A DNA stretch of 64,000 nt, taken from Idiomarina sp. Its GTDB lineage: Bacteria > Pseudomonadota > Gammaproteobacteria > Enterobacterales > Alteromonadaceae. Location: contig JAIUMU010000002.1 in the NCBI GenBank assembly GCA_022565355.1, positions 1 to 64,000 of the forward strand. Direction: 5' to 3'. Shown here piece after piece: positions 26,590 through 36,204 of this stretch. How positions within the stretch are numbered: the first letter of the stretch is position 1; each line of letters starts with the position of its first letter. A program made the translations under genes and the position numbers. Below the pieces are notes generated by a model. The model was not told where the DNA came from. It saw only the letters and a list, made by a program, of their open reading frames with translations, and did not search any database.

Positions 26590-28248
26590 TTACTCATCCC
26601 GTAATTCCCGACGAAGAATTTTACCAACATTTGTTTTCGGTAATTCATCGCGGAATTCTACTAATTTCGGCACTTTATAGGCAGTTAAGTTTTCGCGGCA
26701 ATAATCAATCAGCTCTTTTTCAGTAAGCGATTGATCTTTCTTCACCACCACAACTTTCACTACTTCACCCGATGCATCATGTGGTACACCAACGGCTGCA
26801 ACTTCTAGCACTTTTTCATGGCTTGCCACTACATCTTCAATTTCATTCGGGTATACGTTAAAGCCAGATACAAGAATCATATCTTTCTTACGATCAACGA
26901 TACGGAAGAAACCATGCTCATCTACTGTGGCCATATCGCCGGTAGCAAACCAGCCATCTTTAATCGATTTATCGGTATCTTCTGGGCGCCCTAAATAACC
27001 CGCCATTACCTGCGGGCCCTTTACGAGTAACTCGCCTGGTTCACCCATAGGCACTTCATTACCATCTTCATCAACAATTTTACAATCGGTTGATGGCAAT
27101 GGAATACCGATACTGCCGGTATAATGCTCAATATCAAATGGGTTCGCGGTAACTACTGGCGAACACTCGGTTAAACCGTACCCTTCCAATAATGGCGAGC
27201 CAGTAGTTTTCTCCCAATTCTCTGCAACTGCGCGTTGCACTGCCATGCCGCCGCCAAGGGCGATATTTAGGTGTGAGAAATCAAGATCTTTAAACCCAGG
27301 AGTGTGTAATAAGCCATTAAACAAGGTATTCACACCAGAAATCATGGTGAACTTGTGCTTACCCAATTCTTTGATAAAAGCAGGCATATCACGTGGGTTG
27401 GTAATCAAAATGTTTTTGCCACCAAACTTCAAGAATGCCAAACAGTTCGTGGTTAGAGCGAAGATATGATAAAGCGGAAGCGCCGTAATCACTACTTCTT
27501 TGCCATCGCTCAAACGCGGCAAGATAAAGGCAGAAATTTGGTCAAGATTCGCCACCATGTTGCGGTGCGTAAGCATTGCGCCCTTCGATACACCCGTTGT
27601 ACCACCAGTGTATTGCAAGAATGCCAAATCATCGCCTTTCACTTCAGGCCGCGAATAAGTTTTCTTGCTGCCAATAGCTAATACTTCGTTGAATTCAATG
27701 GTATTACTCAAGCTATACGCTGGTACCATCTTCTTCACATATTTCACCACGAAGTTCACAATCTGACGCTTCGGCGTTGGCATCATGTCGCCAATAGCGG
27801 TAACGATAACTTTTTCTAGATTTACGTCTTTTTCAACTTTAGCCAAGGTATGGGCAAAGTTCTTCAGTATTACAATAGCTTTCGTTTTCGAATCGGTTAG
27901 TTGGTGCTTTAACTCACGTGCGGTATACAGTGGGTTTACGTTTACCACTGTCATGCCAGCCCGCAAAATACCAAACAAGGCTACTGGATACTGCAGCAAG
28001 TTCGGCATCATCACCGCAACTGGATCGCCTTTCTTCAAGCCTAAATCTTCTTGTAAATAAGCAGCGAACTGCTCACTTAACTGATCAAGCTCGCCATAGG
28101 TAATGTCTTTGTCCATATTATGGAACGCAACATTATCGGTATATTTTTTTACGCTCTCTTCGAAGATTTCAACAAGCGAGGCATAATGGTCCGGGTCAAT
28201 TTCTTTTGGAACCCCGTTTGGATAACGCTCTAGCCAAATCTTTTCCAC
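26590..28248 (-). CDS. fadD: Long-chain fatty acid-CoA ligase FadD
   Basis: FadD activates imported long-chain fatty acids to acyl-CoA at the inner membrane, feeding beta-oxidation and producing the ligand that inactivates FadR. The 552-residue protein has the AMP-binding P-loop [12 protein letters not shown], the YGLTECSP motif, GWFATGD and the FACS signature [21 protein letters not shown]. The start is GTG at 28248 with AGGAG upstream, giving [14 protein letters not shown] as in other FadD proteins. I saw no clear FadR box upstream, although fadR itself is in the window. Confidence 0.96.
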   Translation of the reverse strand: MEKIWLERYPNGVPKEIDPDHYASLVEIFEESVKKYTDNVAFHNMDKDITYGELDQLSEQFAAYLQEDLGLKKGDPVAVMMPNLLQYPVALFGILRAGMTVVNVNPLYTARELKHQLTDSKTKAIVILKNFAHTLAKVEKDVNLEKVIVTAIGDMMPTPKRQIVNFVVKYVKKMVPAYSLSNTIEFNEVLAIGSKKTYSRPEVKGDDLAFLQYTGGTTGVSKGAMLTHRNMVANLDQISAFILPRLSDGKEVVITALPLYHIFALTTNCLAFLKFGGKNILITNPRDMPAFIKELGKHKFTMISGVNTLFNGLLHTPGFKDLDFSHLNIALGGGMAVQRAVAENWEKTTGSPLLEGYGLTECSPVVTANPFDIEHYTGSIGIPLPSTDCKIVDEDGNEVPMGEPGELLVKGPQVMAGYLGRPEDTDKSIKDGWFATGDMATVDEHGFFRIVDRKKDMILVSGFNVYPNEIEDVVASHEKVLEVAAVGVPHDASGEVVKVVVVKKDQSLTEKELIDYCRENLTAYKVPKLVEFRDELPKTNVGKILRRELRDE

Positions 28249-28384
28249 CGTGAATGCTCCTGATTAGCTGTTATTCTTAAAATTAGTTAACACGTAATAT
28301 TCGCATATCAGCAAGGTATATCCTAGAGCCAGTTGGCTATTTATCGGCATTTTCTGCGGCATTTCACCGAAATACCTTACCTTT

Positions 28385-29287
28385 TCACCGCAAGTTGGCG
28401 ATTAATTCAACAACTTGCTCAGGTTGCTGCATATGCACATGATGGCCACCTTCAAGATGGTGCACCTGCAATTGTGGAACATATTTCTGCCACATCGCTA
28501 CGGCTTGTGCTAACGCTTTTGTACCTTCGGTACCCATAATAAGCTGCACCTTGCACTGTATACGCTTCAACATATCGATTGCATTCGCTTCTGTAAAGCG
28601 AAACGCCGATGCTACTCGCACACGCGGATCTATCCGCCAAGTAACACCATTTTCTACGTGCTGAATATTGCGTTCAATAATTAAACGCGCCAGCGGCTCG
28701 CTCAGTTCACTTTTCTCTGCTCGTAACTTTACTAATCGTTCAGTATCGGGATAAATAGGAGCCCGCTTTTCTGCAAGGCGTTTGCGGTCTTTCAGGGCTT
28801 GCGCTAAATGATCAACTACATCACCTTCCGTGCTTACCCAAAGCCCAAACGCCTCTATTAACGTTAGCTTTTCTATTCGCTCAGGGCAAACTGCAGCTAC
28901 TAATTGGGCCACATAACCACCCATACTGTGGCCAACTAAATGCACATTAGATAAGTTTTCCTGTTCTAGAAATGCCACAACATCAGCAACATATTCAAGA
29001 AAATAATACCACGTGCCCGGCGCGCGATGGCCAGATAGGCCATGGCCGGCAAAATCCAGCGTACGCCAATGGGTAGGCGGCAAATGCTGCCCTAAAAACG
29101 GCTGTAGCGGCAAAAAGCTATTAGCATTATCAAGCCAACCGTGTAACGCCACTACAGTACTGATGTCTTCGCTAGTTGCGCTCGGCGGCAAAGTTTTGGA
29201 GCTGCCAAAAGAATGCGGGCCGCCACTCGTAAAAGTATGCAGGCCCGCAAGTTGAATATGGTCTAAATCAACTACAAATTCATTCAA
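28385..29287 (-). CDS. Alpha/beta-fold hydrolase
   Basis: The 300-residue protein has a nucleophile elbow GHSMGG (VHLVGHSMGGYVAQL), an oxyanion-region motif ALHGWLDNANSF and a late catalytic His in EGGHHVHMQQPEQV. These place it among alpha/beta hydrolases of the MhpC/esterase group. No signal peptide is visible. Its start overlaps the 3' end of the slp gene by 8 bp, and it lies between slp and fadD, a position where marine gammaproteobacteria often have such a hydrolase. A lipid or ester substrate would fit its neighbours but is only a guess. Confidence 0.88.
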   Translation of the reverse strand: MNEFVVDLDHIQLAGLHTFTSGGPHSFGSSKTLPPSATSEDISTVVALHGWLDNANSFLPLQPFLGQHLPPTHWRTLDFAGHGLSGHRAPGTWYYFLEYVADVVAFLEQENLSNVHLVGHSMGGYVAQLVAAVCPERIEKLTLIEAFGLWVSTEGDVVDHLAQALKDRKRLAEKRAPIYPDTERLVKLRAEKSELSEPLARLIIERNIQHVENGVTWRIDPRVRVASAFRFTEANAIDMLKRIQCKVQLIMGTEGTKALAQAVAMWQKYVPQLQVHHLEGGHHVHMQQPEQVVELIANLR

Positions 29288-29987
29288 TCTCTACTCTCTC
29301 CGGTCTAGTTGCCTCTCTTGGAGGCCGCGATTGACGATCGTTGCGTTGTTGCTGAGTGGGTTGTTGCTGAGTAGGTTGTGGCTCAGAACGTTGCGTAGCA
29401 CGACGACGCGGCGCAGGCTGCATCACCGGCGTGTAGGGATAGTAATACGGGTGTACTCGATATGGCCCAGCTCCGTACATGTACCAACGATAGCGTGGTG
29501 AATAAACATCATAGCGCCAATCATTCGCACTCGGCTGAGGTTCTCGCCATAATTCAGTACCAGTGGCGCGAATTACTGGAAAATCAAAATTGTATTCGCC
29601 AATCGTGCCACTTTCCATGCCCGTATATGTACCTAACACGGTAATTATACGGCCTTTAGAATACACTTCTGGATCTACAAACCCACTGATGATCACACGG
29701 AAACGACCATAGGAATTATCATTCACTTCTGGCCGACCAAAACTACGGGTTCTGAAACCAACAATCTCTAACTCTGAAGCATTTTCGCGATTGCGTACTT
29801 CTGCAATTACACCACCCCAACGCACCTGCTCGCCAATTTTTTCTTCACTGGCGGCTTGCACCTGATCATAGGTAGTAAGTGTACTGCCATCACCACGAAT
29901 AGATTCCGGTAATTGCGAGGCACAGCCCGAGAGTGCAAGGGTAACTGCACCAAGCAAACAGGCTTTATACAACAATTGAATCTTCAT
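29280..29987 (-). CDS. Slp/YeaY-family outer-membrane lipoprotein
   Basis: The 235-residue protein has a lipoprotein signal peptide with lipobox LSGCAS (about residue 22). The Slp-domain motifs are GEQVRWGGVIAEVRN, LEIVGFRTRSFGRP, GRFRVIISGFVDPEVYSKGR and ITVLGTYTGMESGTIGEY. In E. coli Slp is starvation/stationary-phase induced and YeaY lies beside fadD and tsaB, the same position as here. The C-terminal 80 residues are unusual: a Tyr/Pro-rich patch (YYYPYTPVMQP), then a Q/R/P-rich disordered tail with a QPTQQQPTQQQ repeat. Confidence 0.92.
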   Translation of the reverse strand: MKIQLLYKACLLGAVTLALSGCASQLPESIRGDGSTLTTYDQVQAASEEKIGEQVRWGGVIAEVRNRENASELEIVGFRTRSFGRPEVNDNSYGRFRVIISGFVDPEVYSKGRIITVLGTYTGMESGTIGEYNFDFPVIRATGTELWREPQPSANDWRYDVYSPRYRWYMYGAGPYRVHPYYYPYTPVMQPAPRRRATQRSEPQPTQQQPTQQQRNDRQSRPPREATRPERVEIE

Positions 29988-30047
29988 GTTTAGTACCTCC
30001 GGTTAGCGGTTCGCCTAGTAGTGATGTTACTCCATCCCCTACTATCG

Positions 30048-30782
30048 CTACTCCCGCCCTGGCAATTTTTGCCATGTTACTTCATTGCGCACATAGCGCA
30101 CATCAAATTCTTCTGCCATCACGCCTTGGCCGTGCAAGAATGCATGCAAGCCCAAGGTTAACATATCTTCAGCATGGGGGAAGCGCACGTCGCTCGCCAC
30201 TAGCTTTACATTATTCTCACCATTTTCAGCGCCAATTAAGCGCTCCGGCAAGGCTTCTGCGTAGGTTACGAAACCCGTTCCAGCCGTGTGCCATTCATGC
30301 TCTGCTGATAACTGCGGCACCATGTTTGGCGTACATACAATTTCGTTCTCTTGCTCAGAACTCTTCTGTAACATCAGACCATTTTCCGCCACATAGGTTC
30401 CAAAATATACTTCACCCATGCGCGCATCAATTGCCACTGCAGCGGCTTTTGCGCCGTGTAAACGCAAGGTTTGTTGCGCCATCGCCGCTAAGCTAGAAAT
30501 GCCAATTACTGGAATCTGTTGGCTAAACGCTAGCCCTTGCGCGATACCTGCTGCAATCCGCACACCAGTGAAGCTTCCTGGTCCATGGCCAACCACAATG
30601 GCATCAATATCCGCCAGCGTTACGCCAGCGTCTTGCAGCACTTCTTGCACATAGGGCAAGAGCAAATCGGCGTGTTTTCGCGGTGCTTCCTGGCCACGAG
30701 AAATTAATCGTGTGCCATCTGTATACGCAACAGAACAGTATTCGGTTGCACTATCAATTGCCAACAGGCGGGTGTTTTTCAT
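30048..30782 (-). CDS. tsaB: tRNA threonylcarbamoyladenosine biosynthesis protein TsaB
   Basis: TsaB (YeaZ) is the non-catalytic ASKHA-fold partner of TsaD and TsaE in making the t6A modification at position 37 of ANN-decoding tRNAs. The 244-residue product begins LLAIDSATEYCSVAY and has the GHGPGSFTGVRIAAGIAQGLAF motif, both diagnostic. It is essential in many bacteria. It lies 18 bp after yoaA and about 60 bp before slp, the same order as E. coli yoaA-tsaB-yeaY. Confidence 0.96.
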   Translation of the reverse strand: MKNTRLLAIDSATEYCSVAYTDGTRLISRGQEAPRKHADLLLPYVQEVLQDAGVTLADIDAIVVGHGPGSFTGVRIAAGIAQGLAFSQQIPVIGISSLAAMAQQTLRLHGAKAAAVAIDARMGEVYFGTYVAENGLMLQKSSEQENEIVCTPNMVPQLSAEHEWHTAGTGFVTYAEALPERLIGAENGENNVKLVASDVRFPHAEDMLTLGLHAFLHGQGVMAEEFDVRYVRNEVTWQKLPGRE

Positions 30783-30800
30783 GAGTTACTCTTGCCTAAG

Positions 30801-32840
30801 TTAATTATTTTCACAGGTAATTGGCGGCGCTTTAGTTACAGCTGAAGGCTCTTTATCATGCGCTGAGGGCTCTTTGTTCTTCGCTGAAGGCTCTTTACCT
30901 AAAGCTGCAGGCTCTGGCACCGCGGCCAAAAAATCGAGTGCTTTTTGCAGCGAGCGAGTGCGGGCCATATCCGGTAAGCTGGCTAAAAAAGTAGTGCCAT
31001 AACCTTTGGTTACTAAGCGGTTATCACCCACAATAAGCACGCCGCGATCCGTAACATCTCGCACCAAGCGTCCAGCCCCCTGCTTCATTGCAATTACGGC
31101 CTGGGGAATCTGAATACTGGCAAACGGATTACCGCCCTTCATTTTACAATCTTCTACCCGCGCTTGCAGCAATGGTTCGTCTGGCGATGTAAAGGGTAGC
31201 TTATCAATAATCACGCAGCTAAGGGCATCACCGCGCACATCCACCCCTTCCCAGAATGAACTGGTACCCAGCAGTACGGCATTACCCGCTTCCACAAACT
31301 GGTTTAATAGTTCACGTTTACTACTTTGCCCTTGCACCAGCAGCGGCCTATCAATTACACCCAATAAATTCGTAGCCAGTTTCTGCAGCATACGGTGGCT
31401 CGTAAACAACACAAAGGTGCCGCCACGGTTCACTGCTACTACTTGCTTCACAATATCAGCCAATGCATCCGCCATGGCCGGTGAATTCGGTTCTGGTAGA
31501 TAACGTGGCAAACACAGCATGGCCTGCTTTTGGAAATCGAACGGGCTATCTAAAATCAAGGTTTTAGCGTTTTGTAAGCCCAGCCGTTCATTAAAATAAT
31601 CGAACGAGCCCTCTACCGTAAGCGTTGCCGAGGTAAACACCCAGCGCGCGTCTTGCTCTGCGAGTTGGCGACCAAAAGGCTCGGCTACTGAAAGCGGTGT
31701 GCGATGTACAGTTAAGTGCCGCTGCGAGGTTTCGTACCAATAGCTGTAACCGGTAACGTGCGTATTCAGCAGCAAATCCCAGCGCTTACGAATCAACTCC
31801 AAACGCTCTAAGCACTGATCAAGGTCTTTATCACGCCCTACTAAGCCCTTACAAATGGCCTGTGCACGGCTAATTAACTCAGCTAAATGGGTGCTCGCTT
31901 TGGCAGTTTCATCATGGTGGAGCGCATCGCGCCAATTACTGCGTTCTGGATCCAGCGGAAAATTCAGCCGCAAATCTCGCGCCGCACGATCCAGCTGGTC
32001 AGCAATTTGTGAAAGGGCTTTGGCATCCCGCACCACTGTTTTGTAGAGAAACTGCAAATCTTTGCATAGTTCCACAATGGCGCGCGTAGATACCGTATCG
32101 CTAAAGTATTGGCTGGCAATATCAGGAAGTTGGTGGGCTTCATCAAATACCACAATATCGGCTGCCGGAATTAGCTCGCCAAAACCGGTATCTTTCAGCA
32201 CTAAATCGGCGCAAAACAAATGATGATTTACCACCACAATATCGGCTTCTAAGGCTTCTTTGCGAGCCTGAACCAAATAACAATCTTCATACTGAGGGCA
32301 TTCACGCCCTAAACAGTTATCAATGGTACTGGTAACCCGAGGCAACACTTGTGCATCTTCTGGCAAAGTTGCAAGTTCACCTAAATCACCTGTTCTAGTT
32401 TTATTCGCCCAATCACGCACTTCTTGCAGTTGCGCCAGCACCTTGCTATCCGCATCTGCAGGATGGCGAATGGATTGCTCTAAACGGTTTAAACATAAAT
32501 AATTGGAGCGCCCTTTCAACAAAGCGGCAACTGCTTGTGGCGCCAGAGCATCACGCAGCTGAGGTAAATCTCGGTGAAACAACTGTTCTTGTAAGTTACG
32601 CGTGCCCGTGGAAAGAATCACTTTCGCTCCACTGCCAGCTCGGCAACGTAATAAAGCCGGGGCTAAGTAAGCGAAGGTTTTACCCGTGCCGGTTTCAGCT
32701 TCCACCACCAGTTGATCGCCTGCTTTATCAAGCGCAGCAATAGCTGCAGCCATTTCTTGCTGGGCTGGGCGGGGTTGAAATCCGGGTAACGCTTTGCTGA
32801 GTGCCCCACCCGAGCGAAAAACTGCGGTAACCTCTGACAT
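30801..32840 (-). CDS. yoaA: ATP-dependent DNA helicase YoaA (DinG/XPD family)
   Basis: The 679-residue XPD-like 5'-3' helicase has Walker A AETGTGKTFAYLAPALL, a four-cysteine Fe-S cluster region around NCLGRECPQYEDCYLV, the DEAH box in VFDEAHQLPD and late motif VI QGAGRLVRD. In E. coli YoaA works with HolC in replication-fork repair. The C-terminal 35 residues are atypical: a tandem KEPSA-type heptapeptide encoded by a 21-bp DNA repeat that also occurs in dnaX. It is the first gene of the yoaA-tsaB-slp cluster, divergent from a histidine kinase gene. Confidence 0.95.
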   Translation of the reverse strand: MSEVTAVFRSGGALSKALPGFQPRPAQQEMAAAIAALDKAGDQLVVEAETGTGKTFAYLAPALLRCRAGSGAKVILSTGTRNLQEQLFHRDLPQLRDALAPQAVAALLKGRSNYLCLNRLEQSIRHPADADSKVLAQLQEVRDWANKTRTGDLGELATLPEDAQVLPRVTSTIDNCLGRECPQYEDCYLVQARKEALEADIVVVNHHLFCADLVLKDTGFGELIPAADIVVFDEAHQLPDIASQYFSDTVSTRAIVELCKDLQFLYKTVVRDAKALSQIADQLDRAARDLRLNFPLDPERSNWRDALHHDETAKASTHLAELISRAQAICKGLVGRDKDLDQCLERLELIRKRWDLLLNTHVTGYSYWYETSQRHLTVHRTPLSVAEPFGRQLAEQDARWVFTSATLTVEGSFDYFNERLGLQNAKTLILDSPFDFQKQAMLCLPRYLPEPNSPAMADALADIVKQVVAVNRGGTFVLFTSHRMLQKLATNLLGVIDRPLLVQGQSSKRELLNQFVEAGNAVLLGTSSFWEGVDVRGDALSCVIIDKLPFTSPDEPLLQARVEDCKMKGGNPFASIQIPQAVIAMKQGAGRLVRDVTDRGVLIVGDNRLVTKGYGTTFLASLPDMARTRSLQKALDFLAAVPEPAALGKEPSAKNKEPSAHDKEPSAVTKAPPITCENN
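30841..30917. repeat. 21-bp tandem repeat in the 3' end of yoaA
   Basis: Three 21-bp units begin at 30841, 30862 and 30883, each starting GCTGARGGCTCTT followed by 8 variable bases. A diverged last unit GCTGCAGGCTCTGG begins at 30904. On the coding strand they give EPAA then EPSA heptapeptides. The same unit, including the same diverged end copy, occurs in dnaX at 50039-50157. Confidence 0.9.
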
Positions 32841-32903
32841 CCTAACGTCCTTTGCGATATGCTATAGCCATTATTCCATAAGTTGCTAAGGATGCCGAAT
32901 GTT

Positions 32904-34913
32904 ATGATGCGTCGGTTATTGCTGATTTGTTCACTATTGCTTACTTATTTGCTGTTCAGCACGCTGATCAATGGCTCGTTTAGCTATGCCCATGCCGCGC
33001 AACAAACGCCTGTGGCGGCAAACCTGCAGCATGATGATACCGCCGCCCCCATTACTGGCACCGAACTGCGCGCAGCCTATCTGGCTAACGTAGCAAACTA
33101 TGTTACCTGGCCTAACGAATCGGTTCGTGAGCAACTAACCATTGGGGTACTTGGCAATGAATCCGTGTATCAGCAATTACGGGCAGCACCTTTACTACCG
33201 GTACGAGGTTTACGCGTAGATGTGCGGTTACTTACGCGGCCCAATATGGCCAGTGAAGTAGACATTCTTTATATCGCCCCGGGCGCATCACATCAGCTGA
33301 ACAGTGCTTTTAATGCCACTCGCTCACGGCCAATTCTGATTATTAGCGAACATTCCCCTGTGCGCGATGAAATGATGATTAACCTCATCAGCGGCAATCA
33401 AAATCGCCTAGCCTTTCAAGTAAATAACGAGCGTATCCAAGATAGCGGCTTGCGCACCAATACCGATTTGCTCACCTTGCGCGGTACCGAGCTGGAACTC
33501 ACGGTGTATGCGCGCAGAGCCTACCAACGCCTGGCGCTTTTGGAAAATGAGCTTACTGCCACAGCGGAGGAACTCGCCACGGCTGAAACCGAAAATCAAC
33601 AGCTGTTGAGCCGCATTGATATTCTCGAACAAACCATCCGCGAACGCGATAATGTGCTGCGTGCACAACAAGGTACGCTGGAAGATAAAGAACAAGTATT
33701 GGATTCGCAGCAACAAGCACTGCGCGATTTGCTTGGCGAGTTGGATTTACAGCGGCAATTACTAGTGCAGCGCGAAGAACAATTGCGGCAGATTCAGCAA
33801 ACCTTACGGCAAAGCGAGCTTGCCCTGGCAGCACAGGAACGCGAGCTAAATGAGAAAGAGCTGCAATTGCAAGAAAAGCAATTGGAATCCGATGAACTTG
33901 CCAATCGCATTGCCGCTAATCGCAGCGTGCTATCAGTGCAACAACAGCAGCTGCGTGATCAACGTAACGCCCTTGCAGAACAACTTGCTTTGCTTGAATC
34001 CCGTGAACGCACCATTGATCGCCAACGCCTGTATTTATGGGCCATTGGCTTAGCATTTTTGGTAGCGCTGGTGCTGGCCTTTACCACAGTGGGCATGTTC
34101 TTGAATAAACGGAAAACTGCAGCGCAACTGATGGTTACCCTCGATGATCTGCACGAAGCCCAAGATAAACTGGTGGAATCAGAAAAAATGGCCGCCCTTG
34201 GTAATTTAGTTGCCGGTGTTGCTCACGAAGTAAATACACCGCTTGGTGTTGCCATCACCGGTACCAGCATGGTGAACGATCGTATTGTGGTACTGAAAGA
34301 AAGCTTAGAAAAAGGCACTCTTACCCGCGAACAGCTCACCAGTTTTGTTGAGCGTGGTGCCGATTCCTTACGCCTTACTCAGAAAAATTTACAACGTGTG
34401 GGTGCACTCATTAGTAACTTTAAACAGATCGCCGTAGATCAAATGGTGGCTGAGAAGCGCGAAATTGATTTACGCGGTTACTTAGAAGAAGTGATGTCTA
34501 CCTTATCAATTGAAATGCGCCGCGCCGGCGTAGCCTATCGTATCGATATACCGAGTGATATTCGTATGGTTACCATTCCGGGTGCCATGGCACAAATCAT
34601 TACCAATTTAGTAACCAATGCGATTCGTCACGCCTTTAACGCACCCGGTGGGGAAATAACCCTCTCAGCCGAAACCATTGCCGGCAATCAGGTGCGAATC
34701 ACCTTCAGCGATAATGGCGCGGGTATGGATGAACAGGTTCTGGCAAAAATCTTCGATCCCTTCTTCACTACTAAGCGTAATGAAGGGGGTACAGGATTAG
34801 GGATGCCTATTGTTTACAATTTAGTACGCCAGAAGTTGCATGGCGATATTACCGTGAAAAGCAAGCCTGGTGAAGGTACAAGTTTCTTCTTGGCATTGCC
34901 GCGTAGCTTGTAA
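32904..34913 (+). CDS. Membrane histidine kinase with YfiR-like periplasmic sensor and long coiled coil
   Basis: The protein is about 669 residues. A signal/anchor helix (about 4-25) is followed by a YfiR/DUF4154-type periplasmic domain (about 50-200; TELRAAYLANVANYVTWPN, IGVLGNESVYQQL). A roughly 175-residue Q/E/L-rich coiled coil and a transmembrane helix (LWAIGLAFLVALVLAFTTVG) come next. The kinase part has the H-box GNLVAGVAHEVNTPLG and HATPase motifs NLVTNAIRHAF, DNGAGM and GGTGLGMPIVYNLV. There is no receiver domain and no adjacent response regulator. The frame opens at a TTG (32883); I prefer the ATG at 32904, after TAAGGA. The signal and target are unknown. Confidence 0.88.
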   Translation: MMRRLLLICSLLLTYLLFSTLINGSFSYAHAAQQTPVAANLQHDDTAAPITGTELRAAYLANVANYVTWPNESVREQLTIGVLGNESVYQQLRAAPLLPVRGLRVDVRLLTRPNMASEVDILYIAPGASHQLNSAFNATRSRPILIISEHSPVRDEMMINLISGNQNRLAFQVNNERIQDSGLRTNTDLLTLRGTELELTVYARRAYQRLALLENELTATAEELATAETENQQLLSRIDILEQTIRERDNVLRAQQGTLEDKEQVLDSQQQALRDLLGELDLQRQLLVQREEQLRQIQQTLRQSELALAAQERELNEKELQLQEKQLESDELANRIAANRSVLSVQQQQLRDQRNALAEQLALLESRERTIDRQRLYLWAIGLAFLVALVLAFTTVGMFLNKRKTAAQLMVTLDDLHEAQDKLVESEKMAALGNLVAGVAHEVNTPLGVAITGTSMVNDRIVVLKESLEKGTLTREQLTSFVERGADSLRLTQKNLQRVGALISNFKQIAVDQMVAEKREIDLRGYLEEVMSTLSIEMRRAGVAYRIDIPSDIRMVTIPGAMAQIITNLVTNAIRHAFNAPGGEITLSAETIAGNQVRITFSDNGAGMDEQVLAKIFDPFFTTKRNEGGTGLGMPIVYNLVRQKLHGDITVKSKPGEGTSFFLALPRSL

Positions 34914-34965
34914 ATACACGCTAAAACGAACCTTTAAGCAGCATGATTGAAGCTGAAGTTTCTAC

Positions 34966-34994
34966 TTGCACTTTCTTTTTCAGCGGCGTAGAAT
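34966..34994 (+). promoter_or_regulatory. Promoter of the his operon
   Basis: -35 TTGCAC (34966-34971), a 17-bp spacer and -10 TAGAAT (34989-34994) lie about 40 bp before the leader-peptide ATG, placing the leader near the transcript 5' end as attenuation needs. Confidence 0.75.
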
Positions 34995-35039
34995 TCATAC
35001 AACTTCAACAAACTGTAACGTAAATAAAAGGCCAAGATA

Positions 35040-35138
35040 ATGTTTTCTCTATACAACTTCAGCATGCAGAACAATGGTGGCACCAATGCACCGTGGTTTG
35101 CTGTGGTTGTAAAACATCATCACCATCATCCCCATTAA
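35040..35138 (+). CDS. hisL: His operon leader peptide (HisL)
   Basis: A 32-codon frame starts at the ATG at 35040 and ends at TAA 35136-35138. Its C-terminal part reads VVVKHHHHHPH, with six His codons in the last seven residues. Stacked His codons just before an alternative-hairpin region and terminator are the hallmark of ribosome-mediated attenuation: lack of His-tRNA stalls the ribosome and favours the antiterminator. The sequence of the first 20 residues resembles other leaders only in being short and uncharged. It is too short for standard gene callers. Confidence 0.93.
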   Translation: MFSLYNFSMQNNGGTNAPWFAVVVKHHHHHPH

Positions 35139-35154
35139 CGGCCTTCTGCTGCAA

Positions 35155-35184
35155 TGGGAGGTACGTGTTTACGGTACCTTCCCA
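35155..35184 (+). promoter_or_regulatory. His attenuator: upstream/antiterminator stem
   Basis: TGGGAGGTAC pairs with GTACCTTCCCA (one bulged base) around a loop of about 9 nt, starting 16 nt after the leader stop codon. GGTACG within it can instead pair with CGTACC in the terminator loop (35212-35217), giving alternative folds. Confidence 0.65.
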
Positions 35185-35199
35185 GTTAAAGCACTAAGC

Positions 35200-35236
35200 A
35201 AGCCCCGGAAGCGTACCTTACCGGGGCTTTTTATTT
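35200..35236 (+). terminator. His operon attenuator terminator
   Basis: The perfect 9-bp GC-rich stem AAGCCCCGG/CCGGGGCTT has a 12-nt loop and is followed by a T-rich tract. It lies between hisL and hisG (start 35304), so it must be read through for operon expression. Confidence 0.88.
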
Positions 35237-35303
35237 GCCTTATTTTAGTTGCTTTACAAACCATCGATAACACACGAATTCACAAAACGTAGGAATAAAG
35301 AAT

Positions 35304-36200
35304 ATGAGTAACCAACGCTTAACCATCGCGGTACAGAAATCAGGCCGCTTGAGTAAAGAATCGCTTAAGCTTCTCGAAGCCTGTGGTGTGAAATTCAATT
35401 TACATGAAGCACGGTTAATGGCGCACAGCACCAGCCACCCAGTAGATTTACTGCGGGTGCGCGATGACGATATTCCTGGTTTAGTAATGGACGGCGTGGT
35501 TGATTTAGGCCTTGTGGGTGAAAACGTACTCGAAGAAGAGCGCTTAGAGCGTGTTATCAAAAAGCAACCAAGTGCATTCAACCCGCTACGCCGTTTAGAT
35601 TATGGCTATTGCCGTTTAAGTGTAGCGGTACCAAAAGAAGATAATTACCAAGGGATTACCGAGTTAGCGGGCAAGAAAATTGCTACTACATATCCGCGAA
35701 TTCTCGAAAATTACCTAGCCAATCAGGGCATTAATGCACGCACCGTAATGCTCACCGGCTCTGTTGAAGTGGCGCCACGCGCTGGCTTGGCTGATGCAAT
35801 TTGTGATTTGGTGTCTACTGGCGCCACGTTAGAAGCGAATGGCCTGGTAGAGAAAGATGTAATTTTCCGCTCACAAGTGCAGCTCATTCAACGTGATGAA
35901 GCCCTTAGCACTGAAAAACAAGAGTTAATTGATAAGCTGTTAGCCCGTTTAGATGGCGTGCAGCTTGCCAAAGAAAGTAAATACATTATGCTGCACGCAC
36001 CGAAAGATAAGCTTGCTGAAGTAGAAGCGATTTTGCCAGGCGCCGAGCGGCCAACCGTGTTAGCACTTGCCCACAGCGATAGCCAAGTAGCGGTACACGT
36101 AGTAAGTACCGAGAATCTATTTTGGGAAACCATGGAGCAATTGAAAGCTCTTGGGTGTAGTTCTATCTTGGTTATGCCAATCGAAAAAATGATGGGTTAA
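35304..36200 (+). CDS. hisG: ATP phosphoribosyltransferase HisG (long form)
   Basis: HisG joins ATP and PRPP in the first step of histidine synthesis and is feedback-inhibited by histidine. The 298-residue length (E. coli 299) shows the long form with a C-terminal regulatory ACT-like domain, which needs no HisZ. Visible motifs are [11 protein letters not shown], the early [11 protein letters not shown], the PRPP-binding region [25 protein letters not shown] and the tail [15 protein letters not shown]. It is the first structural gene of the operon, about 65 bp after the attenuator; hisD follows after 4 bp. Confidence 0.98.
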   Translation: MSNQRLTIAVQKSGRLSKESLKLLEACGVKFNLHEARLMAHSTSHPVDLLRVRDDDIPGLVMDGVVDLGLVGENVLEEERLERVIKKQPSAFNPLRRLDYGYCRLSVAVPKEDNYQGITELAGKKIATTYPRILENYLANQGINARTVMLTGSVEVAPRAGLADAICDLVSTGATLEANGLVEKDVIFRSQVQLIQRDEALSTEKQELIDKLLARLDGVQLAKESKYIMLHAPKDKLAEVEAILPGAERPTVLALAHSDSQVAVHVVSTENLFWETMEQLKALGCSSILVMPIEKMMG

Positions 36201-36204
36201 GTGT

